Assembly: GCA_964537505.1 (NCBI GenBank)
Contig: CAZICK010000005.1
Span: 1 to 64,000 of the forward strand
Length of the DNA: 64,000 nt
Reading direction: 5' to 3'
Origin: DAINBT01 sp036732785
GTDB taxonomy: Bacteria; Planctomycetota; Phycisphaerae; Sedimentisphaerales; SM23-30
Shown here: positions 28,931-36,453 of the stretch, piece after piece
Position numbering within the stretch: the first letter of the stretch is position 1
Layout: every line of letters begins with the position of its first letter
The notes under the pieces: model-generated
Seen by the model: only the letters and a program-made list of their open reading frames with translations
Told to the model about the DNA's origin: nothing
Databases searched by the model: none
Position numbers and translations under genes: made by a program

Positions 28931-30037
28931 ATGAAAAGCCTGTTCAGTAAAAGAGTTATGTTTTTTCCGACAGGCCCGGCCATGCTGCTGGTCCTCGGTG
29001 TGGTGACACTAATCGCCGGCGGCTGTGATAAACAGCCCGACCAGACCAGCGGCACTCTGATCAAGGTCGATAGTGGGAAAATGCTGATATGGGGCACATT
29101 TGCCCAAATCCAACTAAGATGTCTCGACCAGCAAACGGGCAGACAGGCAATTGCCGCAGCCCGTCAGGCCCTTGATGAGATCGATCTACTGCTGAGCACC
29201 TATCGCGAAGATTCGGAGCTGTCCCACGTCAATCTGCATGCGGCACAAGAGCCGGTCAGGGTCTCGCATGAAACCTACTATGTCTTGAAGAAAGCCTATG
29301 AATACAGCCAAATTACCGATGGAGCATTTGATATTACCGTAACTCCTCTGCTGAGCGTTTGGAAGCAGGCGGGCGGCGAAGATCGCCTGCCCAGCCAGGA
29401 AGAATTGGACCAGGCAAAAAAAAAGGTTGGTTTCCGGAACCTACAGCTATCCGAGCCCCAAAATCGCACGGTTTCGTTTTCTCAGCCATGGGTCCGATTG
29501 AATGTGGACGCGATCGCCGAGGGTTATGCGGCCGATAGGGCGCTGGCGGCGCTGCGGCTGCCGGGCGTGGCAGCCGGGCTGGTCGATATCGGTGGCGAAA
29601 TCGCCTGTTTCACTCAGGACGATGTGACCCAGGATTGGCTGGTGGGTATTCAGGACCCATTTGCATGGGATACCGACAATCCTTTAAGTCAGCGGGCTCG
29701 CTGGGTCGTGCGTTTGCGAAACGGCGCTATTTCCACCAGCGGCAATTATCGCCGATATACAACGATCAAACACAAAAAGTACAGCCATATTATTGACCCA
29801 CGAACCGGTCAGCCGGCCCAAAAGCTGCCCAGCGTAACCATTATCGCTTCACAAACGATCGATGCCGACGCTTTAGCCACAGCCGTCTCGGTAATGGGAC
29901 CGGAAAAAGGTCTGCAATTAATCGAGTCTATCGACGATACCGAGGCGTTTCTGGTGGCCGGCAGCGATGAGGAGCCTCGAATATACCGCACCAGTGGGTT
30001 CGCTAAATACGAAGTAAAAGACAACGCAAAGCAATAA
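28931..30037 (+). CDS. apbE: FAD:protein FMN transferase (ApbE lipoprotein)
   Basis: Attaches FMN covalently to Thr/Ser of flavoproteins such as Nqr/Rnf subunits. A lipoprotein signal with IAGGC puts the lipidated Cys at 32. ApbE landmarks are STYREDSELSHVN, GAFDITVTPLLSVW, the NVDAIAEGYAADRAL helix, LVDIGGEIA, ISTSGNYRRY, HIIDPRTGQPA and DADALATAVSVMG, the last forming part of the Mg/FAD site. Length 368 is normal. GGAG at about 28916 is rather far from the ATG. No target flavoprotein operon is adjacent; convergent with the methyltransferase, the stops being 3 nt apart. Confidence 0.92.
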   Translation: MKSLFSKRVMFFPTGPAMLLVLGVVTLIAGGCDKQPDQTSGTLIKVDSGKMLIWGTFAQIQLRCLDQQTGRQAIAAARQALDEIDLLLSTYREDSELSHVNLHAAQEPVRVSHETYYVLKKAYEYSQITDGAFDITVTPLLSVWKQAGGEDRLPSQEELDQAKKKVGFRNLQLSEPQNRTVSFSQPWVRLNVDAIAEGYAADRALAALRLPGVAAGLVDIGGEIACFTQDDVTQDWLVGIQDPFAWDTDNPLSQRARWVVRLRNGAISTSGNYRRYTTIKHKKYSHIIDPRTGQPAQKLPSVTIIASQTIDADALATAVSVMGPEKGLQLIESIDDTEAFLVAGSDEEPRIYRTSGFAKYEVKDNAKQ

Positions 30038-30040
30038 AAC

Positions 30041-31006
30041 TCAAAAAGCATATGGTTTTTTCGCGGTGACCCAACTGCAGCCGATATCTTCATTTTGAAA
30101 AACGAGTTGAGGCGTAGAGAACCCTGTCTTTTCAATGACCGAAAACAGTTCCGGCCATGAATAGGCCCCGACCATAACATTGAACAAGGCTGGAATCAGT
30201 GGACCTGTTTTAGTCTCGTTCAGCAAAAACTCCTGGATAGCAAGCAAACCGCCGCGGTCTAAACAATCCCAGGCTTTTTTAAGTTTCATCGCGGCCTTAC
30301 TCTCGGCCCCGTGCAGAACGTTGGACAGAAGGACAACATCGTACCCGCTGCCAAAATTATCAGTTTCCCAGTTTCCTTCCTGCGCGGAGATTCTGCTCTC
30401 CATACCTTTCTCTGCGATGATCGACCGGGCGATAGCGATTGTTTCCGGAAGGTCAAAGATGGTTGCTTTCAGGCGGGGATATTTCTGACAGGCAAGGACA
30501 CAGTAGGCGCCCGGACCACCGCCGACATCGAGCAGACGCTCTCGGCCGGTCAGGTCGATATGATCGGTAAAGAATTTACCGCGCCCGCCCATCGTAATAT
30601 TATGCATGCCAAGGATAAAATCGCGGTGTGATTGCTCCGAACCCTGCGGCGTTACCGGCGTTCCGATGAGTCGGCCCGGCAGCGCACTCCAATTCTCCCA
30701 CACGGCCGCTGAGTGCGCAATGATATTTCCCTGATAGAGCACCTTGCCTTCAACCAGATACTGCTCGGAAAGTGCGGTATTCACATAACCGCTTCCTTGT
30801 CTTTCAAGAAGGCCCATCGCACAGCAGGCAATCAGAACTTTCTCCAGCAGACCCATATCCGCCGAACAAAGACCTGCCAGCCTTTCACACGTACAGCACT
30901 GCCCGGAAAGCCGTGTAAACAGTTCCAGTTGAACTGCCGTTTGAAGAATACGCGAAGCGCGGTACGCCCACGTCAAATCAGTCAAATACTGCAATCCTTT
31001 TTCCAT
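30041..31006 (-). CDS. SAM-dependent methyltransferase with winged-helix dimerisation domain
   Basis: The frame opens at 31093, but AAAGGGA before the internal ATG at 31006 and the family alignment favour that start (321 residues). Residues 1-85 form a winged-helix dimerisation domain (AVQLELFTRL, CCAMGLLERQG). The Rossmann domain has motif I LLDVGGGPGAY (158-168), the acidic loop IFDLPETI, and LLSNVLHG, typical of O-methyltransferases of the plant COMT/hydroxyneurosporene type. The small-molecule substrate is unknown. It may act on a quinone, carotenoid or secondary metabolite; context does not help. Confidence 0.85.
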   Translation of the reverse strand: MEKGLQYLTDLTWAYRASRILQTAVQLELFTRLSGQCCTCERLAGLCSADMGLLEKVLIACCAMGLLERQGSGYVNTALSEQYLVEGKVLYQGNIIAHSAAVWENWSALPGRLIGTPVTPQGSEQSHRDFILGMHNITMGGRGKFFTDHIDLTGRERLLDVGGGPGAYCVLACQKYPRLKATIFDLPETIAIARSIIAEKGMESRISAQEGNWETDNFGSGYDVVLLSNVLHGAESKAAMKLKKAWDCLDRGGLLAIQEFLLNETKTGPLIPALFNVMVGAYSWPELFSVIEKTGFSTPQLVFQNEDIGCSWVTAKKPYAF

Positions 31007-31093
31007 AAAAATCCCTTTGAACTGACATCTCCCGTTTTGACGGTTAAAAGGCACACTTTCTACGTAGAACGCCAATAATCTTACCAAATTCAC

Positions 31094-31520
31094 CTTAGAC
31101 TATCAAGAGATTCCACTTTATTCGTTAGTGATAAAAATCTTGTCCACAAAAAACCAAATAAAAATAATTCACAGGCAATGTGTCATAACATATTGAAATA
31201 AAATCAATTATATTGAGCAGCTCTCGAAAAATTTAGATGCGGTAACCCTGGTTACTTTAGTCCCTTGCTTGACTTAAGAGGTGTTGCCTTATAGAATCGC
31301 GTGGACTTTGCGGTCCATTGAGAATGTAAATAGCGGGTTAGTTATTGTTACCCAAACAAAAACGTGTCATTCCCGCGAAAGCGGGACACGAAGCGAAGCG
31401 AAGAGCCGCGATAGCGAATCCATATTGATTACAATGTTAGTTACTCAAACTGACCGTTTTAAGTTGGCAAGTACGCGTAACTATTTTACGGACACTTAAT
31501 TACAAGGAAAGGGAAAAGAA
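31094..31520. other. Intergenic region with a dispersed palindrome
   Basis: AT-rich spacer between divergent genes. It contains the CCCGC-GAAA-GCGGG palindrome at 31363-31390 and a poor promoter-like pair (TTGACT 31269, TATAGA 31290, spacer only 15). No coding frame is convincing. Confidence 0.4.
31363..31390. repeat. Dispersed CATTCCCGCGAAAGCGGG palindrome
   Basis: CGTGTC, ATT, CCCGC, GAAA, GCGGG, A, CACG: a strong hairpin with a GAAA tetraloop. The core CATTCCCGCGAAAGCGGG is a widespread interspersed repeat in many bacterial genomes, where GCGGG normally runs straight into AATCC. Here about 30 bp (GAAGCGAAGCG-type) separate the two parts, so the copy is interrupted. Confidence 0.6.
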
Positions 31521-33131
31521 ATGAAATGTAACATACTGACAGTAGTGGGTTTAGTAATGTTTTTTGCCGGTGTTTGCCTGGGGGCGGATTATCAAGTGAT
31601 TGATCTGGGTGAAGTTTCCACTCTTTTCGGCGAGCCATGGCCGCACTTGAGCATTAACGATCAAGGCCAGGTAGCAGGAACACAGCCGGATGGTCTCATC
31701 CCCTTCAATGCATATATCTGGCAGGAAGGCGTTAAGAGTTATATTCCGCCCGATGGCGGCAATATAATCTTCGCGGATGACATCAACAATTCCGGCCTGG
31801 CAATTGGCAGTGAGTCTGATGGTTTTATGGCCACAGGTTTTTACTGGCAAAACAATGAAAAAAAATATCTCGAAATGGATAATTCTTATGGACAAGCCCT
31901 GGCCGTCAATGATTCTAATGTCATTGTGGGTTACCTGGCGCCGGATCCTATGGCGACTTGGTTGACCGATGCGGTTATCTGGCCCGACGCTAATAATATA
32001 GTGCCGGTGGAAAAACTATATCCCGACGATACCTTCAATGAAGCTACCGATATTAACAATAACAATAAAGTTGTAGGTTTTTCCGGCGACAATACCAGCA
32101 AAAGAGCCTTTCTTTGGCAGGAAGGTTCACCGATAGTCGATCTTGACCCATCGTTTGATTACACCCAGATGATTGCCAACGCAATAAATAATAACGATCA
32201 AGTTGTTGGCTACATGGTCGGTCAAGACGGTAAGGAGCGTGCCTTTAGCTGGCAAACGGATGTGATAACGCCACTGGGAATCATTGGTGATGAAAGTTGG
32301 GCTAATGCTATCAACGACACAGAGCAGGTGGTCGGCACTTATTCGAATACACCAGATGAGACTTACGCATGTATTTGGCAAAATGGTATGCCGGGTGATT
32401 TGAATACACTCCTGCCGCCGGGTGAGAACTGGATTCTTACCGAGGCACACGATATTAATAATTCCGGCTGGATCGTAGGTATTGGTGTAAACCCGGACGG
32501 TTTACAGAATCATGGATTTCTTCTAAAAACAATAGTTGTTGCTAACACCGCGCCGCTGGCTGATGCCGGCGAAGATCAAACGCTATATGCAACAGGTGGG
32601 ATTGTGGAAGTTACCCTGGACGGCTCAGGGTCAAGTTACGCTGACGGCGACCAACTGGAATACTCTTGGAGTTGGACTATTGAGGATAACGAATTTACTG
32701 CAACAGGTGTGACGCCTTCCATTGAACTGCCCCTCGGTACCCATGTCATAGAGTTGATTGTCAACGATGGCCAACTAGACAGCGAGCCTGACTATGTCAC
32801 TATTGAGGTATTGCCCGAACCGACCACAACGGTTGAGGAAATCCTCGAAGAAGCTATCGAGGTAATCAATGACCTTGACACGAATACATTAAAAAACAAG
32901 AACTCAGCCACCCCACTGACCAACAAGATAGAAGCCGTGCTCAAGCAGATTGATAACGGCGACTATTTCGAGGCACTGAACAAACTTGAAAACGATCTCC
33001 TGGGAAAAACCGATGGTTGTGCTAAAAAAGGCGTTCCAGACAAAAACGACTGGATCACTACCTGCCCGGAACAAGAGCGGGTTTACTCTCTAATCATGGA
33101 CGCCATCACCATGTTGCGCGAACTAATATGA
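31521..33131 (+). CDS. HAF-repeat protein with PKD-like domain and helical C-terminus
   Basis: GGAAAGGG precedes ATG 31521. A signal peptide (1-22, VMFFAGVCLGA) leads into six to eight HAF repeats (SINDQGQVAG, DINNSGLAIGS, AVNDSNVIVGY, AINNNDQVVGY, AINDTEQVVGT, DINNSGWIVGI) with Trp-containing strands between. A PKD/Ig-like domain follows (ANTAPLADAGEDQ ... LDGSGSSY ... IELIVNDGQ, about 340-430), then a ~100-residue helical end (LKNKNSATPLTNKIEAVL, EALNKLENDLLGK) resembling the FIMAH-type domain. There is no PEP-CTERM tail, unlike the paralogue at 1356. Secreted, function unknown. Confidence 0.85.
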   Translation: MKCNILTVVGLVMFFAGVCLGADYQVIDLGEVSTLFGEPWPHLSINDQGQVAGTQPDGLIPFNAYIWQEGVKSYIPPDGGNIIFADDINNSGLAIGSESDGFMATGFYWQNNEKKYLEMDNSYGQALAVNDSNVIVGYLAPDPMATWLTDAVIWPDANNIVPVEKLYPDDTFNEATDINNNNKVVGFSGDNTSKRAFLWQEGSPIVDLDPSFDYTQMIANAINNNDQVVGYMVGQDGKERAFSWQTDVITPLGIIGDESWANAINDTEQVVGTYSNTPDETYACIWQNGMPGDLNTLLPPGENWILTEAHDINNSGWIVGIGVNPDGLQNHGFLLKTIVVANTAPLADAGEDQTLYATGGIVEVTLDGSGSSYADGDQLEYSWSWTIEDNEFTATGVTPSIELPLGTHVIELIVNDGQLDSEPDYVTIEVLPEPTTTVEEILEEAIEVINDLDTNTLKNKNSATPLTNKIEAVLKQIDNGDYFEALNKLENDLLGKTDGCAKKGVPDKNDWITTCPEQERVYSLIMDAITMLRELI

Positions 33132-33159
33132 CCGAGCGGCATAACTATCTGGCATGTAA

Positions 33160-33206
33160 GCAGTTGCGTCGCTAGACAGAGCGATGGACTGCATGTTTTT
33201 TGTCTT
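33160..33206 (+). terminator. Intrinsic terminator after the HAF/PKD gene
   Basis: A two-part stem, GCAGT (33160-33164) with ACTGC (33188-33192) and TCGCT with AGCGA around a six-base loop, is followed by ATG then TTTTTTGTCTTTTTT. It lies 29 nt after the stop codon. Confidence 0.7.
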
Positions 33207-33229
33207 TTTTCACCGGCCCGCTGAGCTGA

Positions 33230-33763
33230 TCACTTGTAATAGTCGGCGCAGAAGATTTCTTCCGGTTTCTTGCGTCTTGCCTCATCCACAGGATAATTCA
33301 GATCCCCGGACGCCGGATACCCTACCGGCATCAGGCACACTATTTTGACGTTTTTGGGGACGCCGAGCAGTTTTTTGACTGACCGCTCGTCGAAGGCGCC
33401 GATCCAGCAGGTGCCCAACCCTTCAGCCACGGCAATAAGCGTCAGATGATCCATCGCGATAGCCAGATCGATATCGACACTGCTACCATATCCGCCAATG
33501 CTCTTATAAGCCTGTTCGCCAAAGCCGCAGGCTACGACGATCAGCGGCGCCCCAGCCATCCACATTTGTCCGCATGAAGCATGGGCGAGCTGTTGGATTA
33601 ACTGTTGATCCTGAACCATAACAAACCGCCAGGGCTGAATATTACAGGCCGACGGCGCATAACGCAAAGCCATACAGAGACGTTCGTACGACTCATCGGA
33701 TATGGCCTGATTCTTATAAGCCCGCACACTGCGCCTCGTTTTGATCGCTTCCAGAACATCCAT
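33230..33763 (-). CDS. Nitroreductase-family FMN oxidoreductase
   Basis: AGGAGG (33773-33778) lies 9 nt before the ATG. The N-terminus IKTRRSVRAYKNQAI is the FMN-phosphate-binding signature of the nitroreductase fold, followed by APSACNIQPWRFVMV, then the cofactor region GLGTCWIGAFDE and the C-terminal VCLMPVGYPA. Length 177 is typical of the short NAD(P)H nitroreductase/BluB-like class. It would act as a homodimer in the cytoplasm. The substrate is unknown. It stands alone, next to an IS30 remnant. Confidence 0.88.
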   Translation of the reverse strand: MDVLEAIKTRRSVRAYKNQAISDESYERLCMALRYAPSACNIQPWRFVMVQDQQLIQQLAHASCGQMWMAGAPLIVVACGFGEQAYKSIGGYGSSVDIDLAIAMDHLTLIAVAEGLGTCWIGAFDERSVKKLLGVPKNVKIVCLMPVGYPASGDLNYPVDEARRKKPEEIFCADYYK

Positions 33764-33786
33764 AAGATCAATCCTCCTGACTACAC

Positions 33787-33801
33787 ATACCCATTGGGTA
33801 T
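33787..33801. repeat. Isolated copy of the ATACCCA-N-TGGGTAT palindrome
   Basis: Same 15-bp palindrome as the right end of repeat copies A and C, here without the rest of the element. It sits 24 bp upstream of the nitroreductase start and between it and the IS30 remnant. Confidence 0.5.
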
Positions 33802-33892
33802 AAGGGAGCCACTAAAGCCTTTTCTACTGATGTTTTCCTACCGGACGTACTACGCATACCGCCTTCGAACGTCGTACCTTTCCCTCCCGAAA

Positions 33893-33998
33893 TTCAATCT
33901 GAAGTGCAACACTTGGGTTTGCTCCAGAAGACCTCTGTCGGGGTCCGATAGTTTAAACATTTACGTGGTCGATTATCCAACAATTCAACAGCCTTGTC
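33893..33998 (-). pseudogene. IS30-family transposase remnant (C-terminus)
   Basis: The minus strand from 33998 to 33924 translates as KAVELLDNRPRKCLNYRTPTEVFW, the well-known IS30 C-terminal signature '(L)NxRPRKCLxYxTPxEVF' (shown here in part: NRPRKCLNYRTPTEVF). Shifted to another frame, 33910-33893 gives VALQIE, the usual C-terminal end of these transposases. A frameshift lies between. No N-terminal part exists, so this is a decayed fragment of about 100 bp. Confidence 0.75.
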
Positions 33999-34085
33999 GG
34001 GTGCCATGCCCACGCTCGCGTGGACATGCTAGGCTCTAACGCGCTGAGACTCTGCTTATGCCATGCTGGGCATGCCACCAGCGAC

Positions 34086-35354
34086 CTAACTTTTCCCCTG
34101 GGACAATGTACTCGTGCCTCGTGCCTCGTGCCTTCTTCCAATCCGCTCCATAGCAACCTGTATGTCCTGACGGTCACCGAACGCGCTCAAACGAAAGAAC
34201 CCTTCACCGGCACCGCCGAACCCAACCCCGGGCGTACCGACCACATTCGCTTCAGCCAGCAGCTTATCGAAAAACTCCCAGCTCCCCATACCGTTGGGCG
34301 TTTGCAGCCAGATATAGGGAGCGTTCTCGCCGCCATAGACCGTATAGCCGAACTCTTCCAGACTGCCCCGGATAATCCGGGCGTTTTCCATGTAGTAATC
34401 CGTAAGCTGGCGCACCTGCTTTTTACCCTGATCGCTGTAGATAGCCGCCGCCGCCGCCTGGACCGGATACGACACACCATTAAATTTCGTCGTATGCCTG
34501 CGGTTCCAGATGGAATTAACTTCCACCGCCTCACCGCCGGCGGTATAGGCCCTCACCTCCTTCGGCACCACCGTAAACGCACAGCGAGTACCGGTAAACC
34601 CGGCCGTCTTGGAAAAACTGCGAAACTCGATCGCCACCTCACGTGCGCCGGCAATCTCATATATCGAATGTGGAATCTCCCTGTTCCTGATAAACGCCTC
34701 GTACGCACCATCGAACAAAATTATAGCCCGTCTCTCACGGGCGTATTCCACCCATTGTGACAGCACTTCTTTAGTAGCCACCGCCCCGGTAGGGTTGTTC
34801 GGATAGCACAGATAGATCAGATCGACCGTCTCACTCGGCGGCGCGGGCGTAAAGTTATTTTCCGGTGTGCACGGCATATAAACTATACCTTCATAACATC
34901 CCTTCCCGTTTCCTTCCCCTGTCCGACCAGCCATAACATTGGTATCTACATACACCGGATAGACCGGATCGGTAACCGCGATAACATTATCGAGACCGAA
35001 TATCTCCTGGATATTACCGGTATCGCATTTGGACCCGTCGCTGATAAATATCTCATCACAGGCCACCTCCACCGAACGCGGCTTATAATCATTATCGATA
35101 ATAGCCTTTCTTAAAAATTCATACCCTTGTTCGGGCCCGTAACCTTTGAACCCACTCGGCTCACCCATCTCATCGACCGCACGGCCAAACGCCTCGACCA
35201 CCGCACTCGGCAGCGGAAGCGTCACATCCCCGATCCCCAAACGAATAATCCGTGCCTCCGGATGTTCTCGCTCAAAAGCCCTTGTACGCCTGGCAATCTC
35301 AGGAAACAGATAACCCGCCTTAAACTTCAGATAATTCTCATTAATCTTAATCAT
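34086..35354 (-). CDS. dapL: LL-diaminopimelate aminotransferase
   Basis: PLP enzyme converting tetrahydrodipicolinate directly to LL-diaminopimelate, the lysine/peptidoglycan shortcut typical of planctomycetes and chlamydiae. ATG 35354 is preferred to ATG 35360 because GGAAG lies 7 nt before it and family members start [11 protein letters not shown]. Landmarks are [50 protein letters not shown], and the PLP-lysine in [13 protein letters not shown] (Lys249 in this numbering). The C-terminal ~12 residues ([13 protein letters not shown]) are encoded by a heptanucleotide repeat and look non-native. Confidence 0.95.
   Translation of the reverse strand: MIKINENYLKFKAGYLFPEIARRTRAFEREHPEARIIRLGIGDVTLPLPSAVVEAFGRAVDEMGEPSGFKGYGPEQGYEFLRKAIIDNDYKPRSVEVACDEIFISDGSKCDTGNIQEIFGLDNVIAVTDPVYPVYVDTNVMAGRTGEGNGKGCYEGIVYMPCTPENNFTPAPPSETVDLIYLCYPNNPTGAVATKEVLSQWVEYARERRAIILFDGAYEAFIRNREIPHSIYEIAGAREVAIEFRSFSKTAGFTGTRCAFTVVPKEVRAYTAGGEAVEVNSIWNRRHTTKFNGVSYPVQAAAAAIYSDQGKKQVRQLTDYYMENARIIRGSLEEFGYTVYGGENAPYIWLQTPNGMGSWEFFDKLLAEANVVGTPGVGFGGAGEGFFRLSAFGDRQDIQVAMERIGRRHEARGTSTLSQGKS
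34111..34131. repeat. (CTCGTGC)x3 tandem repeat at the dapL 3' end
   Basis: Three perfect tandem copies of a 7-mer lie inside the last codons of dapL (GCACGAG on the coding strand). Normal DapL proteins end near the preceding AMERI segment, so the repeat has probably extended the reading frame. A related, imperfect TGCCTTATGCCTCGTGC lies just past htpX (near 21580). Confidence 0.6.
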
Positions 35355-35562
35355 CACCATTCTTCCATTTCAATAGGCCTTTCGTAGCTTTCTTGCCATC
35401 CGTGCCCTTGGGCCGGTAGAAAGCGAAGCAGGATCGCCGGTTCCCGTTCTTTTCCTGTCTTATTCTATATTCAAACTGGACTTTTGCAAAACCTTTATTC
35501 AAACCCACTATCTCGAAAATTTCCACGAAAACATCGATTTTTATCACCCACCTTTCTTCCAA
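35347..35562 (-). CDS. Possible small protein overlapping dapL
   Basis: A 71-codon frame starting at TTG, with a possible GTG at residue 6, overlaps the dapL start by 8 bases and contains its Shine-Dalgarno, so translation would be coupled. The sequence is basic and polar with no signal or membrane segment ([36 protein letters not shown]). Amino-acid balance looks protein-like, but I recognise no family. It could be a genuine leader gene or a chance frame. Confidence 0.35.
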   Translation of the reverse strand: MEERWVIKIDVFVEIFEIVGLNKGFAKVQFEYRIRQEKNGNRRSCFAFYRPKGTDGKKATKGLLKWKNGDD

Positions 35563-35722
35563 TATCTGCCTTTGTATAGACCTTGACTGCCATCATCGCC
35601 TCTGGCGGATTTCGCCGCCGGCATAGGGCTCCAGCGTAAGCTGGCAACTTGTATCGGTAACGGAAACTCTCAAGAGCATTCGAACCAAAAACACAATAAT
35701 TTCAAATAAGGTCGAATTTTGC

Positions 35723-35750
35723 TTGACAGTATCTATTGTTGTGTTATATA
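35723..35750 (+). promoter_or_regulatory. Sigma-70 promoter of the PIN toxin module
   Basis: TTGACA (35723-35728), 16-nt spacer, TATATA (35745-35750). Initiation would fall around 35757, only about 2 nt before the ATG at 35759, so the transcript may be nearly leaderless. Confidence 0.55.
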
Positions 35751-35758
35751 CTTATGGC

Positions 35759-36238
35759 ATGACTTCTATTTCAAAGTCCAAATTGACTCGGGTTTATGCT
35801 GATACATCAGTTTTCGGAGGAGTGTTTGATGAGGAGTTTGATACAGCTAGTAAAGTGTTTTTTGACGCTGTTAAAAAAGGACCGTTCAAGCTGATTACCT
35901 CTGAATTGGTGCGTGAAGAAATACAAGTTGGCCCCCAAAAAGTCATTGATATTTTTGAAGAATTTCTTGTCATTGCAGAAATTGCCGAGATTACCGATAA
36001 CGTCCTGCAATTACAGCAGTCTTACATTCAGGCAGGAATAGTTTCGCAAAAATACGCCACAGATGCTCTGCATGTGGCGTTGGCAACCGCTTCGAATGCC
36101 GACCTGATAGTAAGCTGGAATTTCAAACATATAGTCAATTTCCAGAAGATACCGTTATATAACGCCGTTAATACCTTGAAGAGATTTGGAAAAATCGCGA
36201 TATTCTCGCCATTAGAGGTGATAGAAAATGAAGACTAA
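35759..36238 (+). CDS. PIN-domain protein, probable toxin ribonuclease
   Basis: The frame opens upstream, but those codons overlap the promoter; ATG 35759 gives 159 residues. The PIN fold is shown by VYADTSVFGG (first Asp), the acidic ELVREEI segment, ATDALHVALATASNADLIVSWNFKHIV, with the second cluster of acids (TDALH, ADLIVSWN). These Asp/Glu would coordinate Mg for RNA cleavage. It is followed by a 53-codon gene overlapping by 11 bp, a toxin-first pair. The region is AT-richer than its neighbours and has its own promoter, consistent with acquisition. The cleaved RNA is unknown. Confidence 0.8.
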   Translation: MTSISKSKLTRVYADTSVFGGVFDEEFDTASKVFFDAVKKGPFKLITSELVREEIQVGPQKVIDIFEEFLVIAEIAEITDNVLQLQQSYIQAGIVSQKYATDALHVALATASNADLIVSWNFKHIVNFQKIPLYNAVNTLKRFGKIAIFSPLEVIENED

Positions 36239-36389
36239 AAAATTTGATTGTGTTGAAATGAAACACCGAGGAGCGGAATTAGTACAAAAACAGATTGAAG
36301 GAAAGTCACTTGCTCAAAAATTAGAATACTGGAAAAAGGGGACTGACGAACTGAAAAAACTTCAAGAACGAAAAAAGGCTAAAAAATAA
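36228..36389 (+). CDS. Small cognate partner (probable antitoxin) of the PIN protein, 53 aa
   Basis: ATG 36228 overlaps the end of the PIN gene by 11 bp; the stop is TAA 36387-36389. The 53-residue product begins KTKKFDCVEMKHRGAEL, then has two amphipathic helices (SLAQKLEYWKKGTDELKKL) and a Lys-rich end. Short proteins starting FDCV(E/Q)MK and containing EYW partner PIN-domain genes in cyanobacteria and others, in my recollection. Overlap and order suggest translational coupling. Too short for most gene finders. Confidence 0.65.
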   Translation: MKTKKFDCVEMKHRGAELVQKQIEGKSLAQKLEYWKKGTDELKKLQERKKAKK

Positions 36390-36453
36390 TTGCCGACCTT
36401 GTCACAAATCGTAAATTCAAAACGCTACTCGTCTGCGATAGGCATCTGGGCCC

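Noticed and set aside
33605..34039. 144-codon + frame over the nitroreductase start and IS30 remnant
   Set aside because: It is antisense to a clear nitroreductase N-terminus and a transposase fragment and shows no motif.
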